Source: Rouxiella silvae (GTDB taxonomy: Bacteria; Pseudomonadota; Gammaproteobacteria; Enterobacterales; Enterobacteriaceae). From it: a stretch of DNA of 39,747 bases. The position numbers and the translations under genes were made by a program. The number at the start of each line of letters is the position of its first letter. Position 1 is the first letter of the stretch. The stretch covers positions 1 to 39,747 of the forward strand of contig NZ_MRWD01000056.1 of the NCBI RefSeq assembly GCF_002093625.1. The letters run 5' to 3'. The notes below the pieces were generated by a model. That model did not search any database. It was not told where the DNA came from and worked only from the letters and a program-made list of their open reading frames with translations. This document shows positions 20,826 to 29,322 of this stretch, in pieces.

Positions 20826-20834
20826 GGAGCAGAT

Positions 20835-22195
20835 ATGGCGAAGATAGAAGGCGTTCACATCCCCCAAATGAAACCTTGCTTGAACAATATCTCTTGGAAG
20901 AGGAAGGGAGAGCGGTCTTCTATAGCCTTCTAAAGAGCGTTGACCCAAACATTCACGGCTTCGACAGTAAAGGAAATTACCTCCACTGGGATGGTTTCAT
21001 CACTCGGGCCAGAACATTTAAAGCAAACAAAGAAATATCCTACCTCGTTTTAAAAATGAAACGTTCTCTCACCGCTCACGATCGTCTCGTCGATGAGTTC
21101 GGACAACCCTTTCTTTATACCGAAAACGGTCTGATGGCCAAGCTCCATGAAATCAGCAAAATGATCACCTTTGACCACCTTAATATTGCCACGGCTCAAG
21201 ATAAGCATCGCCATTTGGCTAAAGGCGTCATTATGGAAGAGGCCATTTCTAGCGCACAGCTTGAGGGGGCGGTGACAACGCGCAAGGTGGCTAAACAGAT
21301 GCTTGAGACGGGGCGAGAGCCGAAAAATGTCTCTGAGCAGATGATTGTCAATAATTGGAATCTTATCCAAAGTACGCAAGAGCACAAGGATGATGCTCTG
21401 TCGCTGGAGCTTATTTTTTAATTTAATCAAATCGTTACGGAAGACGCGCTTGAAAATGGACATTCAGCGGGCGAGATAAGGAATGCTGCCGTATTCGTAA
21501 AAAATATTGTCACAGGGGATACGGTTCATGAGCCGCCCCCGTATGAGCAGATTGAAACAATGCTCGCGATGATCTGCGATTATGCAAATGCGGAACACAG
21601 GCTGGGAGGAGAATTCATCCATCCAATCATTAAGGCCTGCGTGTTACATTTTATGATTGGCTATATTCATCCCTTTTTTGACGGCAATGGTCGTACTGCT
21701 AGGGCCCTTTTTTACTGGTATATGTTAAAAAGTGGCTATGAAAACTTTAGGTATATTTCAATTTCTGCGCTTCTGAAAGCAGCACCAAAGAAGTACATGA
21801 AAAGCTTCCTCTATACTGAGACCGATGAAAATGATCTCACACATTTCATCGACTATCAGCTGAGCATTATCATTCGCGCCCTTGAGCGATTTACTCAGTA
21901 TGTGAGAGACAAGGTTGCCGAGTTACACAATGCCATTGAGGCGATTAAAACATCGCCACTTAATGACCGCCTCAGCCTTCATCACATCACTATTCTTGAA
22001 AAAGCGTTAAAGCATTCAGGCAGAACATTCACGGTTAAAGAGATTGAAAACGATTTTAATGTTTCCTCGACGGCCGCCCGTGGCTATCTGGATAAATTGG
22101 CAGAAATGGATCTGCTGATTAAGTTCAAACTGAGTGGAAGGACTCAGGGTTACATCGCCCCTGCAAATCTCAGAGAACGCCTTTGCGTTAGCTGA
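20835..22195 (+). pseudogene. Fic-family AMP-transferase gene, interrupted
   Basis: Fic proteins usually transfer AMP from ATP to hydroxyls of target proteins. With two repairs the region reads as one protein of about 453 residues. In order it shows an N-terminal helical region; the inhibitory motif SAQLEG in EEAISSAQLEGAVTT (fits S/T-x-x-x-E-G/N); the Fic core with intact catalytic HPFFDGNGRTAR (His codon at 21668-21670); and a C-terminal winged helix (FTVKEIENDFNVSSTAARGYL). Lesion 1: the ATG at 20835 with GGAG runs out of frame at a C5 run (20861-20865); six C would join it to the rest. Lesion 2: TAA at 21419-21421 is in frame, and the reading continues open in the same frame to 22195. The gene is AT-rich and sits between groEL and yjeI, where E. 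coli has none, suggesting gain then decay. Sequencing error cannot be excluded for the C-run. Confidence 0.85.
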
Positions 22196-22404
22196 TTCGG
22201 AAATTTGTACCTTTATTCTGTCGGGTTAAGTAAGATAAGTCTCATCGTCCTGATTAAATAACGTGTAGACTAGTGCCACGCTCTATTACGGGTTCGTTTC
22301 AGATAATGCGTTGAATTTTGGGTAAACTCGGCAACGGATGCCTTAGATTGCGAAATGTTATCTGATAGGCGTTAAGTACTTCTCAAAAATAAATGGGGAA
22401 AGAG

Positions 22405-22749
22405 ATGCGGATTAAAATGTTGCTTGGCCTTTCAGCTGCCATGTTGCTGGCGGGTTGCAGCACAACACAACAATTAAGTTCTGCCGGTCAACAAGTCAAA
22501 TTTACCGACGACAAGCCGAGCAGCCAGTGTCAGCCTTTGGGAACCGTAACCGGCGCACAGAGCAACTGGTTCTCAGGCACCAACGGTGACGGCAGCGCGA
22601 TGCGCGGCGCAGCAAACGACCTGCGTAACAAAGCGGCAGAAATGGGCGGCAATACCATTTATGGTGCCAACAGCCCGACGCAAAATATTTTGTCCAGCCT
22701 CGCGCCGCTCGACAGCAAAATGGTGGGTCAGGTTTATAAGTGCCCTTAA
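22405..22749 (+). CDS. yjeI: Lipoprotein YjeI (DUF4156 family)
   Basis: The 114-residue product has a lipoprotein signal peptide (MRIKMLLGLSAAMLLAGC, lipobox LLAGC with Cys18 as the lipidated residue). It matches E. coli YjeI in blocks QSNWFSG, MRGAANDLRNKAAEMGGN, IYGANSPTQ and VGQVYKCP. Its molecular function is unknown. The start chosen is the ATG at 22405-22407, with GGGGAA six bases upstream. An ATG four codons earlier (22393) overlaps that ribosome-binding sequence. It is monocistronic with a terminator 30 bases downstream. Confidence 0.88.
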   Translation: MRIKMLLGLSAAMLLAGCSTTQQLSSAGQQVKFTDDKPSSQCQPLGTVTGAQSNWFSGTNGDGSAMRGAANDLRNKAAEMGGNTIYGANSPTQNILSSLAPLDSKMVGQVYKCP

Positions 22750-22779
22750 GCGGCCAAAACCGAAAAATACCGCCAATAA

Positions 22780-22807
22780 AAAAGGGATGCCAACGGGCAT
22801 CCCTTTT
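22780..22807. terminator. Bidirectional terminator between yjeI and epmB
   Basis: A perfect 12-base stem (22780-22791 with 22796-22807) with a 4-base loop has A-runs on the left and T-runs on the right. It can end both yjeI and the convergent epmB transcript. Confidence 0.9.
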
Positions 22808-22852
22808 GCTTTATGTGAATCTGAAACTTATCAGTAAAAAATTATGAAAAAG

Positions 22853-23881
22853 TCACGACTGTTTCAGGTTTAAATCCAGAGGCGTTTTGCTAGGCTCTCC
22901 ACCAATCTCACGGGTTAGCGTAGGCACCATATAGCCTGAAACACGGCTGAGCAGGCCTTTTATCAAGACCCTTGCCTCATCGTCGTTGACCATGAAATGC
23001 GCCGCGCCCTGTACTTTGTCGAGCACGTGGATGTAGTAGGGCATAATGCCTGCGTCAAACAGCGCATTGCTCAGCGCCGCCAGGGTCTCGACGCAGTCAT
23101 TTACGCCGCGAAGTAATACGCTTTGATTGAGCAGCGTCACACCCGAATTTTTCAAACGCGTCATACTTTCACGCAGTGCGTCGTCAATTTCATTGGCGTG
23201 ATTGATGTGGGTCACCATCAGCACCTGCAGTCTAGAGTCACTGAGGCGCTGGCAAAGCCCCTCAGTGATGCGTGCAGGGATAACTACCGGCAAACGCGTA
23301 TGAATTCGCAGGCGTTTAATGTGTGGAATGCCTTCCAGTTCGCTAATGAGCCAGTCGAGTTCATGGTCTTTCGCCATCAACGGGTCACCGCCGGAGAAAA
23401 TTATTTCATCCAGTTCGGGCTGAGTACGGATATACTCCAGCGCCTGAGACCAATTATTTTTGTTTCCCTGATTTTCCTGATAGGGAAAATGACGTCTAAA
23501 GCAGTAGCGGCAGTTAACCGCACAGCTGCCTTTGACCAGCAACAGTGCGCGATTACGGTACTTGTGCAATAACCCCGGTACCACGCTTTTTTGTTCATCG
23601 AGCGGGTCAGTGCTAAAGCCAGGTGCCGCGATAAATTCTTCGCGTGCCGTCAGAACCTGCAAAAGTAAAGGGTCTTGTGGATCGCCCGACCGCATGCGCG
23701 CAACAAATGCGCGAGGCACGCGTAACGGGAATAAACGACGGGCTTCGCGGCCCTGCTGCAATTGTGCATGATCGTTAAGTGCCAGAAGTGTAAGCAGTTC
23801 GTCCGGGTCTGTAATTACATCGCCGAGTTGATGCAACCAATCTTCTCTAAAAGGCGTTTTTAGGGTTACAATGTGTGCCAT
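22853..23881 (-). CDS. epmB: EF-P lysine 2,3-aminomutase EpmB
   Basis: EpmB converts alpha-lysine to (R)-beta-lysine, which EpmA attaches to Lys34 of elongation factor P. The 342-residue product is a radical SAM enzyme with the CxxxCxxC cluster motif at Cys120, Cys124 and Cys127 (SCAVNCRYCFRRHFPY). It also has the family IIFSGGDPLM motif and a C-terminal region with ARVLIKGL, where the PLP lysine lies in lysine aminomutases. The start ATG (23879-23881) is 40 bases from the divergent efp start. The divergent epmB-efp pair, with epmA nearby, places the whole EF-P modification set in this window. Confidence 0.95.
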   Translation of the reverse strand: MAHIVTLKTPFREDWLHQLGDVITDPDELLTLLALNDHAQLQQGREARRLFPLRVPRAFVARMRSGDPQDPLLLQVLTAREEFIAAPGFSTDPLDEQKSVVPGLLHKYRNRALLLVKGSCAVNCRYCFRRHFPYQENQGNKNNWSQALEYIRTQPELDEIIFSGGDPLMAKDHELDWLISELEGIPHIKRLRIHTRLPVVIPARITEGLCQRLSDSRLQVLMVTHINHANEIDDALRESMTRLKNSGVTLLNQSVLLRGVNDCVETLAALSNALFDAGIMPYYIHVLDKVQGAAHFMVNDDEARVLIKGLLSRVSGYMVPTLTREIGGEPSKTPLDLNLKQS

Positions 23882-23921
23882 TTTTTTGGCTAAGCTACCA
23901 GTTTAAAATTAGAGGGCCATT

Positions 23922-24488
23922 ATGGCGACTTATTCTAGCAACGATTTCCGTCCGGGTCTTAAAATCATGTTCGAGAACGAGCCTTACGCGATCGAATCCA
24001 GTGAATTTGTAAAACCGGGCAAAGGTCAGGCTTTCGCACGCGTTAAGATGCGTCGTCTGCTGACCGGTTCTCGCGTAGAGAAAACCTTCAAATCTACTGA
24101 CTCTTGTGAAGGCGCGGACGTTGTTGATACCAACATGAACTACCTGTACAACGACGGTGAATTCTACCACTTTATGCACCCAGAAACTTTCGAGCAGCAC
24201 GGTGTGGATGAGAAGACCGTTTCTGATGCGTCAAAATGGCTACAGGACAACGCAGAATGTATCGTTACCCTGTGGGACGGCCGTCCTATCGCCGTTCAGC
24301 CACCGAACTTCATCGAAGCTGAAATCACCGAAACTGACCCAGGCCTGAAAGGTGACACTGCCGGTACCGGCGGTAAACCCGCGACTCTGTCTACTGGCGC
24401 CGTGGTTAAGGTTCCATTGTTCGTACAGATCGGCGAAGTTGTTCGTGTTGATACCCGTTCTGGCGAATACGTTTCACGCGTTAAGTAA
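23922..24488 (+). CDS. efp: Elongation factor P
   Basis: EF-P enters the ribosomal E site and rescues ribosomes stalled on proline runs. The 188-residue product has the three-barrel EF-P sequence. The modification lysine Lys34 sits in [10 protein letters not shown], and the conserved C-terminal block [19 protein letters not shown] is present. The length equals E. coli EF-P. It is transcribed divergently from epmB, which helps make the modifier of Lys34. Confidence 0.98.
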   Translation: MATYSSNDFRPGLKIMFENEPYAIESSEFVKPGKGQAFARVKMRRLLTGSRVEKTFKSTDSCEGADVVDTNMNYLYNDGEFYHFMHPETFEQHGVDEKTVSDASKWLQDNAECIVTLWDGRPIAVQPPNFIEAEITETDPGLKGDTAGTGGKPATLSTGAVVKVPLFVQIGEVVRVDTRSGEYVSRVK

Positions 24489-24531
24489 CGTTTGATCGTT
24501 AAATAACAGCGCAATAACGTATTTTGCAAGA

Positions 24532-24556
24532 GAGCACCACCGCTGCTGTGGTGCTC
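24532..24556. repeat. Inverted repeat downstream of efp
   Basis: A perfect 9-base inverted repeat (GAGCACCAC, 24532-24540, with GTGGTGCTC, 24548-24556) lies 43 bases after efp and 31 before ecnA. No T-run follows, so it is either a weak terminator or an RNA stem in the ecnA leader. Confidence 0.6.
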
Positions 24557-24587
24557 GTGTTCGACCCATTAATTGGATTACGTAACA

Positions 24588-24716
24588 ATGTTGAAGAAAA
24601 TGTTGTTTATCGTGGTTTCAGTGCTGATGTTGGCGTCGTTGAGTGGTTGTAATACGGTTCACGGTTTTGGTGAAGATGTGTCACACCTCGGCGGTGCCAT
24701 TTCCAGAGCAGGCTGA
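24588..24716 (+). CDS. ecnA: Entericidin A lipoprotein
   Basis: This is a 42-residue cell-envelope lipoprotein of the entericidin family, the antidote member of the EcnA/EcnB pair in E. coli. It starts MLKKMLFIVVSVLMLASLSG, with lipidation expected at Cys21. The mature part is CNTVHGFGEDVSHLGGAIS, with the family GFGED signature. The ATG at 24588-24590 follows TTGGATTACGTAACA, where GGA gives a weak ribosome-binding site. The TGA stop lies inside the stem of the terminator that follows. ecnB is next, 155 bases downstream. Confidence 0.88.
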   Translation: MLKKMLFIVVSVLMLASLSGCNTVHGFGEDVSHLGGAISRAG

Positions 24717-24736
24717 CGAAAGTCGGCCTTTTTTTT
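24711..24736 (+). terminator. Terminator of ecnA
   Basis: A 7-base stem with one G-T pair (24711-24717 with 24722-24728), a GAAA tetraloop and a run of eight T. The ecnA stop codon (24714-24716) is part of the stem. Confidence 0.9.
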
Positions 24737-24821
24737 GCCTTTTCACATTCTACTCCTGCCCGCATTCCCTCTTATTTATCCGAAATTGCGCCAACCTGAC
24801 TCCAGTAATGGCCATTTTTTA

Positions 24822-24845
24822 CTACACTTAAAGCGCTATACTTTA
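24822..24845 (+). promoter_or_regulatory. Sigma-S type promoter elements of ecnB
   Basis: CTACACTTAA (24822-24831) is a full match to the extended RpoS -10 pattern CTAYACTTAA. A second near match, GCTATACTTTA, follows at 24835-24845. They lie 50 and 37 bases upstream of the ecnB ATG. In E. coli ecnB is RpoS-dependent. Confidence 0.7.
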
Positions 24846-24871
24846 CATTCTCTTATAGGAAGGATTTTTAT

Positions 24872-25006
24872 ATGCTGAAGAAAAGTATTCTCGCCATCGC
24901 CTCCGTTCTTGTGCTCTCCAGCCTGCTTAGCGCCTGCAATACGACGCGCGGCGTGGGTGAAGACGTTTCAGCGGGCGGTCAGGCGATTCAACGCAGTGCG
25001 CAATAA
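24872..25006 (+). CDS. ecnB: Entericidin B lipoprotein
   Basis: This is a 44-residue lipoprotein, the bacteriolytic toxin member of the entericidin pair in E. coli, where it acts in stationary phase at the envelope. The signal peptide begins [20 protein letters not shown] with the lipidated Cys22. The mature part is [19 protein letters not shown], almost identical in its first ten residues to E. coli EcnB. The ATG at 24872-24874 has a strong AGGAAGG about eight bases upstream. RpoS-like -10 elements precede it. A stem-loop with a short T-run follows. Confidence 0.9.
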   Translation: MLKKSILAIASVLVLSSLLSACNTTRGVGEDVSAGGQAIQRSAQ

Positions 25007-25069
25007 TTTGCGGATGCATAAATTTTGCAATCAACGCAGATCTATTGATGATCAGATTTAGGGTTAACC

Positions 25070-25101
25070 GGGTGACGACAGACTGCAGTGTCACCCCTTT
25101 T
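25070..25101 (+). terminator. Probable terminator of ecnB
   Basis: A 7-base perfect stem (GGGTGAC, 25070-25076, with GTCACCC, 25090-25096), a 13-base loop and a short T-run. It lies between ecnB and the end of the convergent blc. Confidence 0.6.
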
Positions 25102-25120
25102 GACCTTTACCGAGTGGGGG

Positions 25121-25645
25121 CTAGGGCTGTTTGACCCACACCAGTTTGCTAGTATCAAAACCATAACGCTGTGCAGTTTCAAGCAGATGCTGTTTTACGC
25201 CCTCATCAAGTTTTGGCGCTCTGGAGAGGATCCACAGATAGCTTCTGTCCGGACCGCAAACCAGCGCATAGCCATAGTCTTTATCCAGCTCGATGACGTT
25301 ATAACCGCCGTAAAACGGACCAAAGAACGAGACTTTAAGCGCGGCTCTTGACGTTGGGCCGGTGAAATAGCCTTTTCCTTCGCTCTGCTGCCAGCGATTT
25401 TTCGCCGGGTTAAAGCCGCGATTTATCACCTTTATTCCGCCGTCGTCGCGCAGACTATAGTTAGCGGTCACCTGCTCTAAACCACTTTCAAAACTGTGGT
25501 CGAGTCGGGCAATTTCATACCAACTGCCTAGATAGCGATTAATCTCGAAATTATTCACCACTTTAATGTTGTCTGGCGGTGTCACGCTACAGGCAACCGA
25601 AAGCAGTGCCGTAATAATGACGCTTATTTTTGACCAAATACGCAT
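25121..25645 (-). CDS. blc: Outer-membrane lipocalin Blc
   Basis: Blc is a bacterial lipocalin anchored to the outer membrane, known in E. coli to bind lysophospholipids and to be expressed in starvation. The 174-residue product has a lipobox LSVAC with Cys19, the lipocalin motif YLGSWYEIARLDHSFE, and conserved stretches YSLRDDGGIKV, KVSFFGPFYGGYNVIELD and ALVCGPDRSYLWILSR. It lies downstream of frdABCD in the same direction, separated by 136 bases with a hairpin. The sugE (gdx) gene that lies between blc and ecnB in E. coli is absent. Confidence 0.95.
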   Translation of the reverse strand: MRIWSKISVIITALLSVACSVTPPDNIKVVNNFEINRYLGSWYEIARLDHSFESGLEQVTANYSLRDDGGIKVINRGFNPAKNRWQQSEGKGYFTGPTSRAALKVSFFGPFYGGYNVIELDKDYGYALVCGPDRSYLWILSRAPKLDEGVKQHLLETAQRYGFDTSKLVWVKQP

Positions 25646-25712
25646 TGTCTTCCCTTTCTAAAGTTGAATCTACAGTGTAGATAATAGGAAGCGACTCTGA
25701 CAGCGACTCAGC

Positions 25713-25760
25713 GATAAAAGACGGCGATACAGCGGCTTATCTATCGATATCGCCCGTCTT
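25713..25760 (-). terminator. Probable terminator of frdABCD
   Basis: An 11-base stem with one bulged base (25719-25729 with about 25748-25759) lies 22 bases after the frdD stop on the minus strand and is followed by TTTT. The loop is long (about 18 bases), which lowers confidence. Confidence 0.55.
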
Positions 25761-25781
25761 CTAAGCTATAGGGGGACATCG

Positions 25782-26141
25782 TTAGAAAATGAAAAGCATC
25801 AGTGCGCAGGCCAGACTCAATCCGCTGGCCGAACCATAGAACAGCCACTTTGCCGCAGGCAGCGAAATTTTAAGGTCATGCAGGCTGTGATGCAGCCGAT
25901 GCAGCGCGCACCAAATCGGGAGGACGATAGCCAGCAGCAGAAATATTCGGCCTATAAAACTTTGTGCGAAATTTATCAGCCTTGAATAGCTCAGTGCTTC
26001 AGCGGGAAACCAGCCCAGCGGCAATAGAATGCCGACCAACAGAATAATGACCGGTGAAACAATAGCGCTCCACATGCCGCCTGCGCCAAACAGCCCCCAA
26101 AAAATCGGTTCATTTGAGCGCACGGGTGTCGATTTTCTCAT
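25782..26141 (-). CDS. frdD: Fumarate reductase membrane subunit FrdD
   Basis: FrdD and FrdC anchor the fumarate reductase catalytic dimer and take electrons from menaquinol. The 119-residue product has three membrane segments and the conserved N-terminal [19 protein letters not shown], with the family histidines in [13 protein letters not shown]. It is the last gene of frdABCD, 36 bases after frdC, and is followed by a hairpin. Confidence 0.95.
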   Translation of the reverse strand: MRKSTPVRSNEPIFWGLFGAGGMWSAIVSPVIILLVGILLPLGWFPAEALSYSRLINFAQSFIGRIFLLLAIVLPIWCALHRLHHSLHDLKISLPAAKWLFYGSASGLSLACALMLFIF

Positions 26142-26177
26142 TTTTACCTCAATCCGATAATTTTCAGTCCGCGTCGT

Positions 26178-26591
26178 TTAATACAGCGCGGCAATGGCCA
26201 GCACCAGCAGAGTGGTGAGCAGTGCCAAGGCCCACAGCAGAGTAATAATCGGCTGTGGGCCGACTTTATGCGCCTTCACCACCACAATTGCCGCTTTCGG
26301 TGCTAGCTCGAACCACGTCTTGGCGTGCAGCAGCGTCGCGAGAAGCGTGACTATGTTCAAAACCAGCACTAACGGATTTTGAAGAAAAGCCACAAAATCC
26401 TGCCAGCTCTCGGGGCCGTGTTTAAGACAAACTAACCCCGCGAGCAGCAGCAAACTGAACCACAGCGTGGGTATCGCTGTAGCTTCACGCAGCATATAAA
26501 AGCGGGTAAAAGCTGATTTCAACCACCAGTTGGCCGACATTTCTGCCCGATAGGCTTTGCGTTTGCTGGCTGGCTGTGTTGTGCGAGTCAT
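26178..26591 (-). CDS. frdC: Fumarate reductase membrane subunit FrdC
   Basis: FrdC is the other membrane anchor of fumarate reductase. The 137-residue product has three membrane segments and the conserved RFYMLREATAIPTLWFS and LLHAKTWFELAPKAA blocks. The latter holds the quinone-site histidine region. The start is the ATG at 26589-26591, with GAGGGAAAA upstream. It is six residues longer at the N-terminus than the 131-residue E. coli protein. It lies 11 bases after the frdB stop. Confidence 0.95.
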   Translation of the reverse strand: MTRTTQPASKRKAYRAEMSANWWLKSAFTRFYMLREATAIPTLWFSLLLLAGLVCLKHGPESWQDFVAFLQNPLVLVLNIVTLLATLLHAKTWFELAPKAAIVVVKAHKVGPQPIITLLWALALLTTLLVLAIAALY

Positions 26592-26602
26592 ATATTTTTC
26601 CC

Positions 26603-27337
26603 TCATTGAGGCCTTAAACGTGCAATCAGATAGTCCTGGCTGCTGGCAACTTTGCCTAGTTGGATAGCCGCCGCCGGATCGACCTGTTTTGGACATACCT
26701 CTGAGCAATACCCCACAAAGGTGCAACGCCACACGCCGTCTTCAGCGTTGAGCATCGGCATGCGCTGCCGGTTGCCATTGTCCCGGTTATCAAGGTTATA
26801 GCGTTGCGCCAGCACAATGGCTGCCGGACCAATAAACTCGGGATTAAGCCCAAATTGGGGACAGGCAGCGTAGCAAAGACCACAGTTGATGCAGCCGGAG
26901 AACTGGTGATACTTCTCCATCTGTGTGGGCGTTTGACGGTTAGGGCCTTGTTCTACGCGGCGGGCATTGCCGATGATGTAGGGTTTGATTGCCGCGAGGC
27001 TCTCGATGAAATGGGTCATGTCTACGATTAGGTCACGCTCAACCGGAAAGTTCGCCAGAGCCGCTATTTTCATGCCTTGAGGGTAGTCTCGCAGGAATGT
27101 CTTACAGGCGAGCTTTGGCACCCCATTGACCATCATGCCGCAGGATCCACAGATAGCCATGCGGCAAGACCAGCGGTACGACAGATCGCTGGCCAGATTA
27201 TCCTTGATGTAGCCGAGTGCATCGAGCAAGGAGGTCTGGTTATCAAAGGGTACGGGGTAGCTTACCGGATGCGGGCTGCTGTCGCGTTCAGGGTTGTAGC
27301 GCTGAATTTCAATTTGCAGCTTGTTAATCTTTAGCAC
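26603..27337 (-). CDS. frdB: Fumarate reductase iron-sulfur subunit FrdB
   Basis: FrdB carries electrons from the membrane quinol site to the FrdA flavin. The 244-residue product equals E. coli FrdB in length. It has the 2Fe-2S ligands in [13 protein letters not shown], with a later cysteine in LACKTFL, and the 4Fe-4S and 3Fe-4S ligands in [16 protein letters not shown] and GYCSEVCPK. The start chosen is the GTG at 27335-27337. AAGGAG is seven to eight bases upstream, and the first residues then align with E. coli FrdB. Longer readings upstream lie in frdA. Its first 14 bases overlap the end of frdA. Confidence 0.95.
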   Translation of the reverse strand: MLKINKLQIEIQRYNPERDSSPHPVSYPVPFDNQTSLLDALGYIKDNLASDLSYRWSCRMAICGSCGMMVNGVPKLACKTFLRDYPQGMKIAALANFPVERDLIVDMTHFIESLAAIKPYIIGNARRVEQGPNRQTPTQMEKYHQFSGCINCGLCYAACPQFGLNPEFIGPAAIVLAQRYNLDNRDNGNRQRMPMLNAEDGVWRCTFVGYCSEVCPKQVDPAAAIQLGKVASSQDYLIARLRPQ

Positions 27338-29126
27338 TTGGCTGCTCCTTATCTTGTCGATCTTGCGCGTCGGCGGCGGCCCCGTAAACGCGCCGCGCCG
27401 GAGCCAGTGTGGTGATGTTGACGGGAGAGTAATCCAGCCGCGGCGATCCATCGGGGACATAGAATGCCAGCGAATGCTTGAGGAAATTGACGTCGTCGCG
27501 CTCGGTACAGCCACTGTCCAGTCGCTGGTGGGCGCCGCGAGATTCTTTGCGCTTGAATGCTGAATGCGCCATGCACTGCGCCACGTCCAGTCCGTAGCCA
27601 AGTTCGAGTGTGTAGAGCAGGTCGGTGTTGAATACGCTGGAGGTATCTTTAATTTTTACCTTTTTTAGCCGCGCTTTCAGCTCATCAATCTTGGCGATCG
27701 TTTTTTGCATTAGCGCCGGCGTACGATAAATCCCGCAGCCTTCTTCCATCGACAGACCCATCTCGTCGCGTATTGTGGCCCAACTCTCCGTCCCTTCTTG
27801 CTGCATCATACTGTGCAAGCTGCGCTCAATGTCTCGACCCTGGGCGGTAATCGCCCAGTTTGACGCAGTATTGGTGTTGAGTGCGAACTGCGCTGCCTGC
27901 TCACCGGCTAGGCGGCCAAACACCACCAACTCTGCCAGCGAATTCGACCCTAGACGGTTGGCGCCGTGCAGGCCGACCGAGGAGCACTCGCCTACGGCAA
28001 AAAGTCCGGCAATACGCGTGGCACAGCGGGCGTCAGTTTCTATGCCCCCCATGGTGTAGTGCGCGGTGGGGCGAACGGGAATAGGGTCTCGTGCAGGATC
28101 GATGCCGACGTAGGATTTCGCCAGTTCACAGATAAACGGCAGCCGCTCGCGAAGCTTTTTCTCGCCAAGATGGCGCAGGTCGAGATAGACCACATCGCCT
28201 CTAGGAGTGGGGTCAGTGCGGCCGGCCAGCGATTCATGCCAAAATGCTTGTGAAACTTTGTCGCGCGGGCCGAGCTCCATGGTTCGATTTTTAGGCTGGC
28301 CCAGCGGCGTTTCGGGGCCCATGCCGTAGTCCTGTAAATATCGGTATCCGTTTTTATTGATAAGGACGCCACCTTCTCCGCGGCAGCCTTCGGTCATGAG
28401 AATTCCCGACCCCGGCAGTCCGGTTGGGTGATATTGCACGAACTCCATATCGCGTAAGGGTACGCCGTGGCGCAGGGCCATGCCCATGCCGTCACCGGTT
28501 ACGATGCCGCCGTTGGTGTTATAACGATAAACTCGGCCCGCGCCGCCAGTGGCCATGACCACCGCTTTGGCGCGGATTTGAACGCGGGTTCCTTCCATCA
28601 TATTAATGGCCAGCAGGCCGTGGACGCGACCATCGTCTACCAGTAAATCAACCACAAAATGCTCATCAAATCGGTGTATTTGCGGATATTTCAGCGAGGT
28701 TTGATACAGCGTGTGCAGCATATGGAAACCGGTCTTGTCGGCGGCAAACCAGGTACGTTCAATTTTCATGCCGCCAAATCGCCTCACATTGATGCTGCCG
28801 TCATCTTTACGACTCCACGGACAGCCCCACAGCTCGAGTTGGGTCATTTCTTGCGGACAGTGACGAACAAAATAGTCGACGACGTCCTGCTCGCACAGCC
28901 AATCGCCACCAGAAACGGTGTCCTGAAAATGGCTGGCGAAACTGTCGTTTTCCTGGACAACGGCTGCCGATCCTCCTTCTGCCGCCACAGTATGGCTGCG
29001 CATAGGATACACTTTAGAGACGAGGGCAATATTGAGTTGTGGGTGGGCTTCGGCGGCAGCAATGGCGGCGCGAAGGCCCGCACCACCAGCACCCACGACG
29101 ACGATATCAGCATTAAAAATTTCCAC
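27324..29126 (-). CDS. frdA: Fumarate reductase flavoprotein subunit FrdA
   Basis: FrdA reduces fumarate to succinate with electrons from FrdB. The 600-residue product has the FAD-binding [13 protein letters not shown] near residue 10, the covalent flavin histidine at His45 in [10 protein letters not shown], and catalytic-site blocks [19 protein letters not shown] and [16 protein letters not shown]. The start chosen is the GTG at 29124-29126, with GGAG seven bases upstream, giving [16 protein letters not shown]. coli frdA also begins with GTG, as I recall. A reading from further upstream enters the divergent epmA and is not real. It is divergent from epmA across a gap of about 196 bases, where anaerobic control by FNR and nitrate control by NarL would be expected from E. 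coli. Confidence 0.96.
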   Translation of the reverse strand: MEIFNADIVVVGAGGAGLRAAIAAAEAHPQLNIALVSKVYPMRSHTVAAEGGSAAVVQENDSFASHFQDTVSGGDWLCEQDVVDYFVRHCPQEMTQLELWGCPWSRKDDGSINVRRFGGMKIERTWFAADKTGFHMLHTLYQTSLKYPQIHRFDEHFVVDLLVDDGRVHGLLAINMMEGTRVQIRAKAVVMATGGAGRVYRYNTNGGIVTGDGMGMALRHGVPLRDMEFVQYHPTGLPGSGILMTEGCRGEGGVLINKNGYRYLQDYGMGPETPLGQPKNRTMELGPRDKVSQAFWHESLAGRTDPTPRGDVVYLDLRHLGEKKLRERLPFICELAKSYVGIDPARDPIPVRPTAHYTMGGIETDARCATRIAGLFAVGECSSVGLHGANRLGSNSLAELVVFGRLAGEQAAQFALNTNTASNWAITAQGRDIERSLHSMMQQEGTESWATIRDEMGLSMEEGCGIYRTPALMQKTIAKIDELKARLKKVKIKDTSSVFNTDLLYTLELGYGLDVAQCMAHSAFKRKESRGAHQRLDSGCTERDDVNFLKHSLAFYVPDGSPRLDYSPVNITTLAPARRVYGAAADAQDRQDKEQPSAKD

Positions 29127-29189
29127 GGTATTGCTCCATAAAGAGTGGAAACAGGGATGGGCGACGTTGATCTTGACGATCATACTTAA

Positions 29190-29208
29190 GGAGTAGGATG
29201 TGGGATTT
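29190..29208. promoter_or_regulatory. Possible half FNR site upstream of frdA
   Basis: Read on the minus strand, the segment around 29187-29203 contains ATCAA at one end, fitting one half of the FNR pattern TTGAT-N4-ATCAA. The other half is poor (two of five bases). The placement, about 65-80 bases before the frdA start, would suit activation. It is a candidate only. Confidence 0.25.
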
Positions 29209-29322
29209 GATATAAACGCTGATTTCGCCAGTTTTCGAGGAATAGCGTCGATGAGCGAAATTTGTTTGCTTGCGGGGATGCGGGTAGACTGCATGCTCTG
29301 TCTGACATCGGAGTAAGTAATC

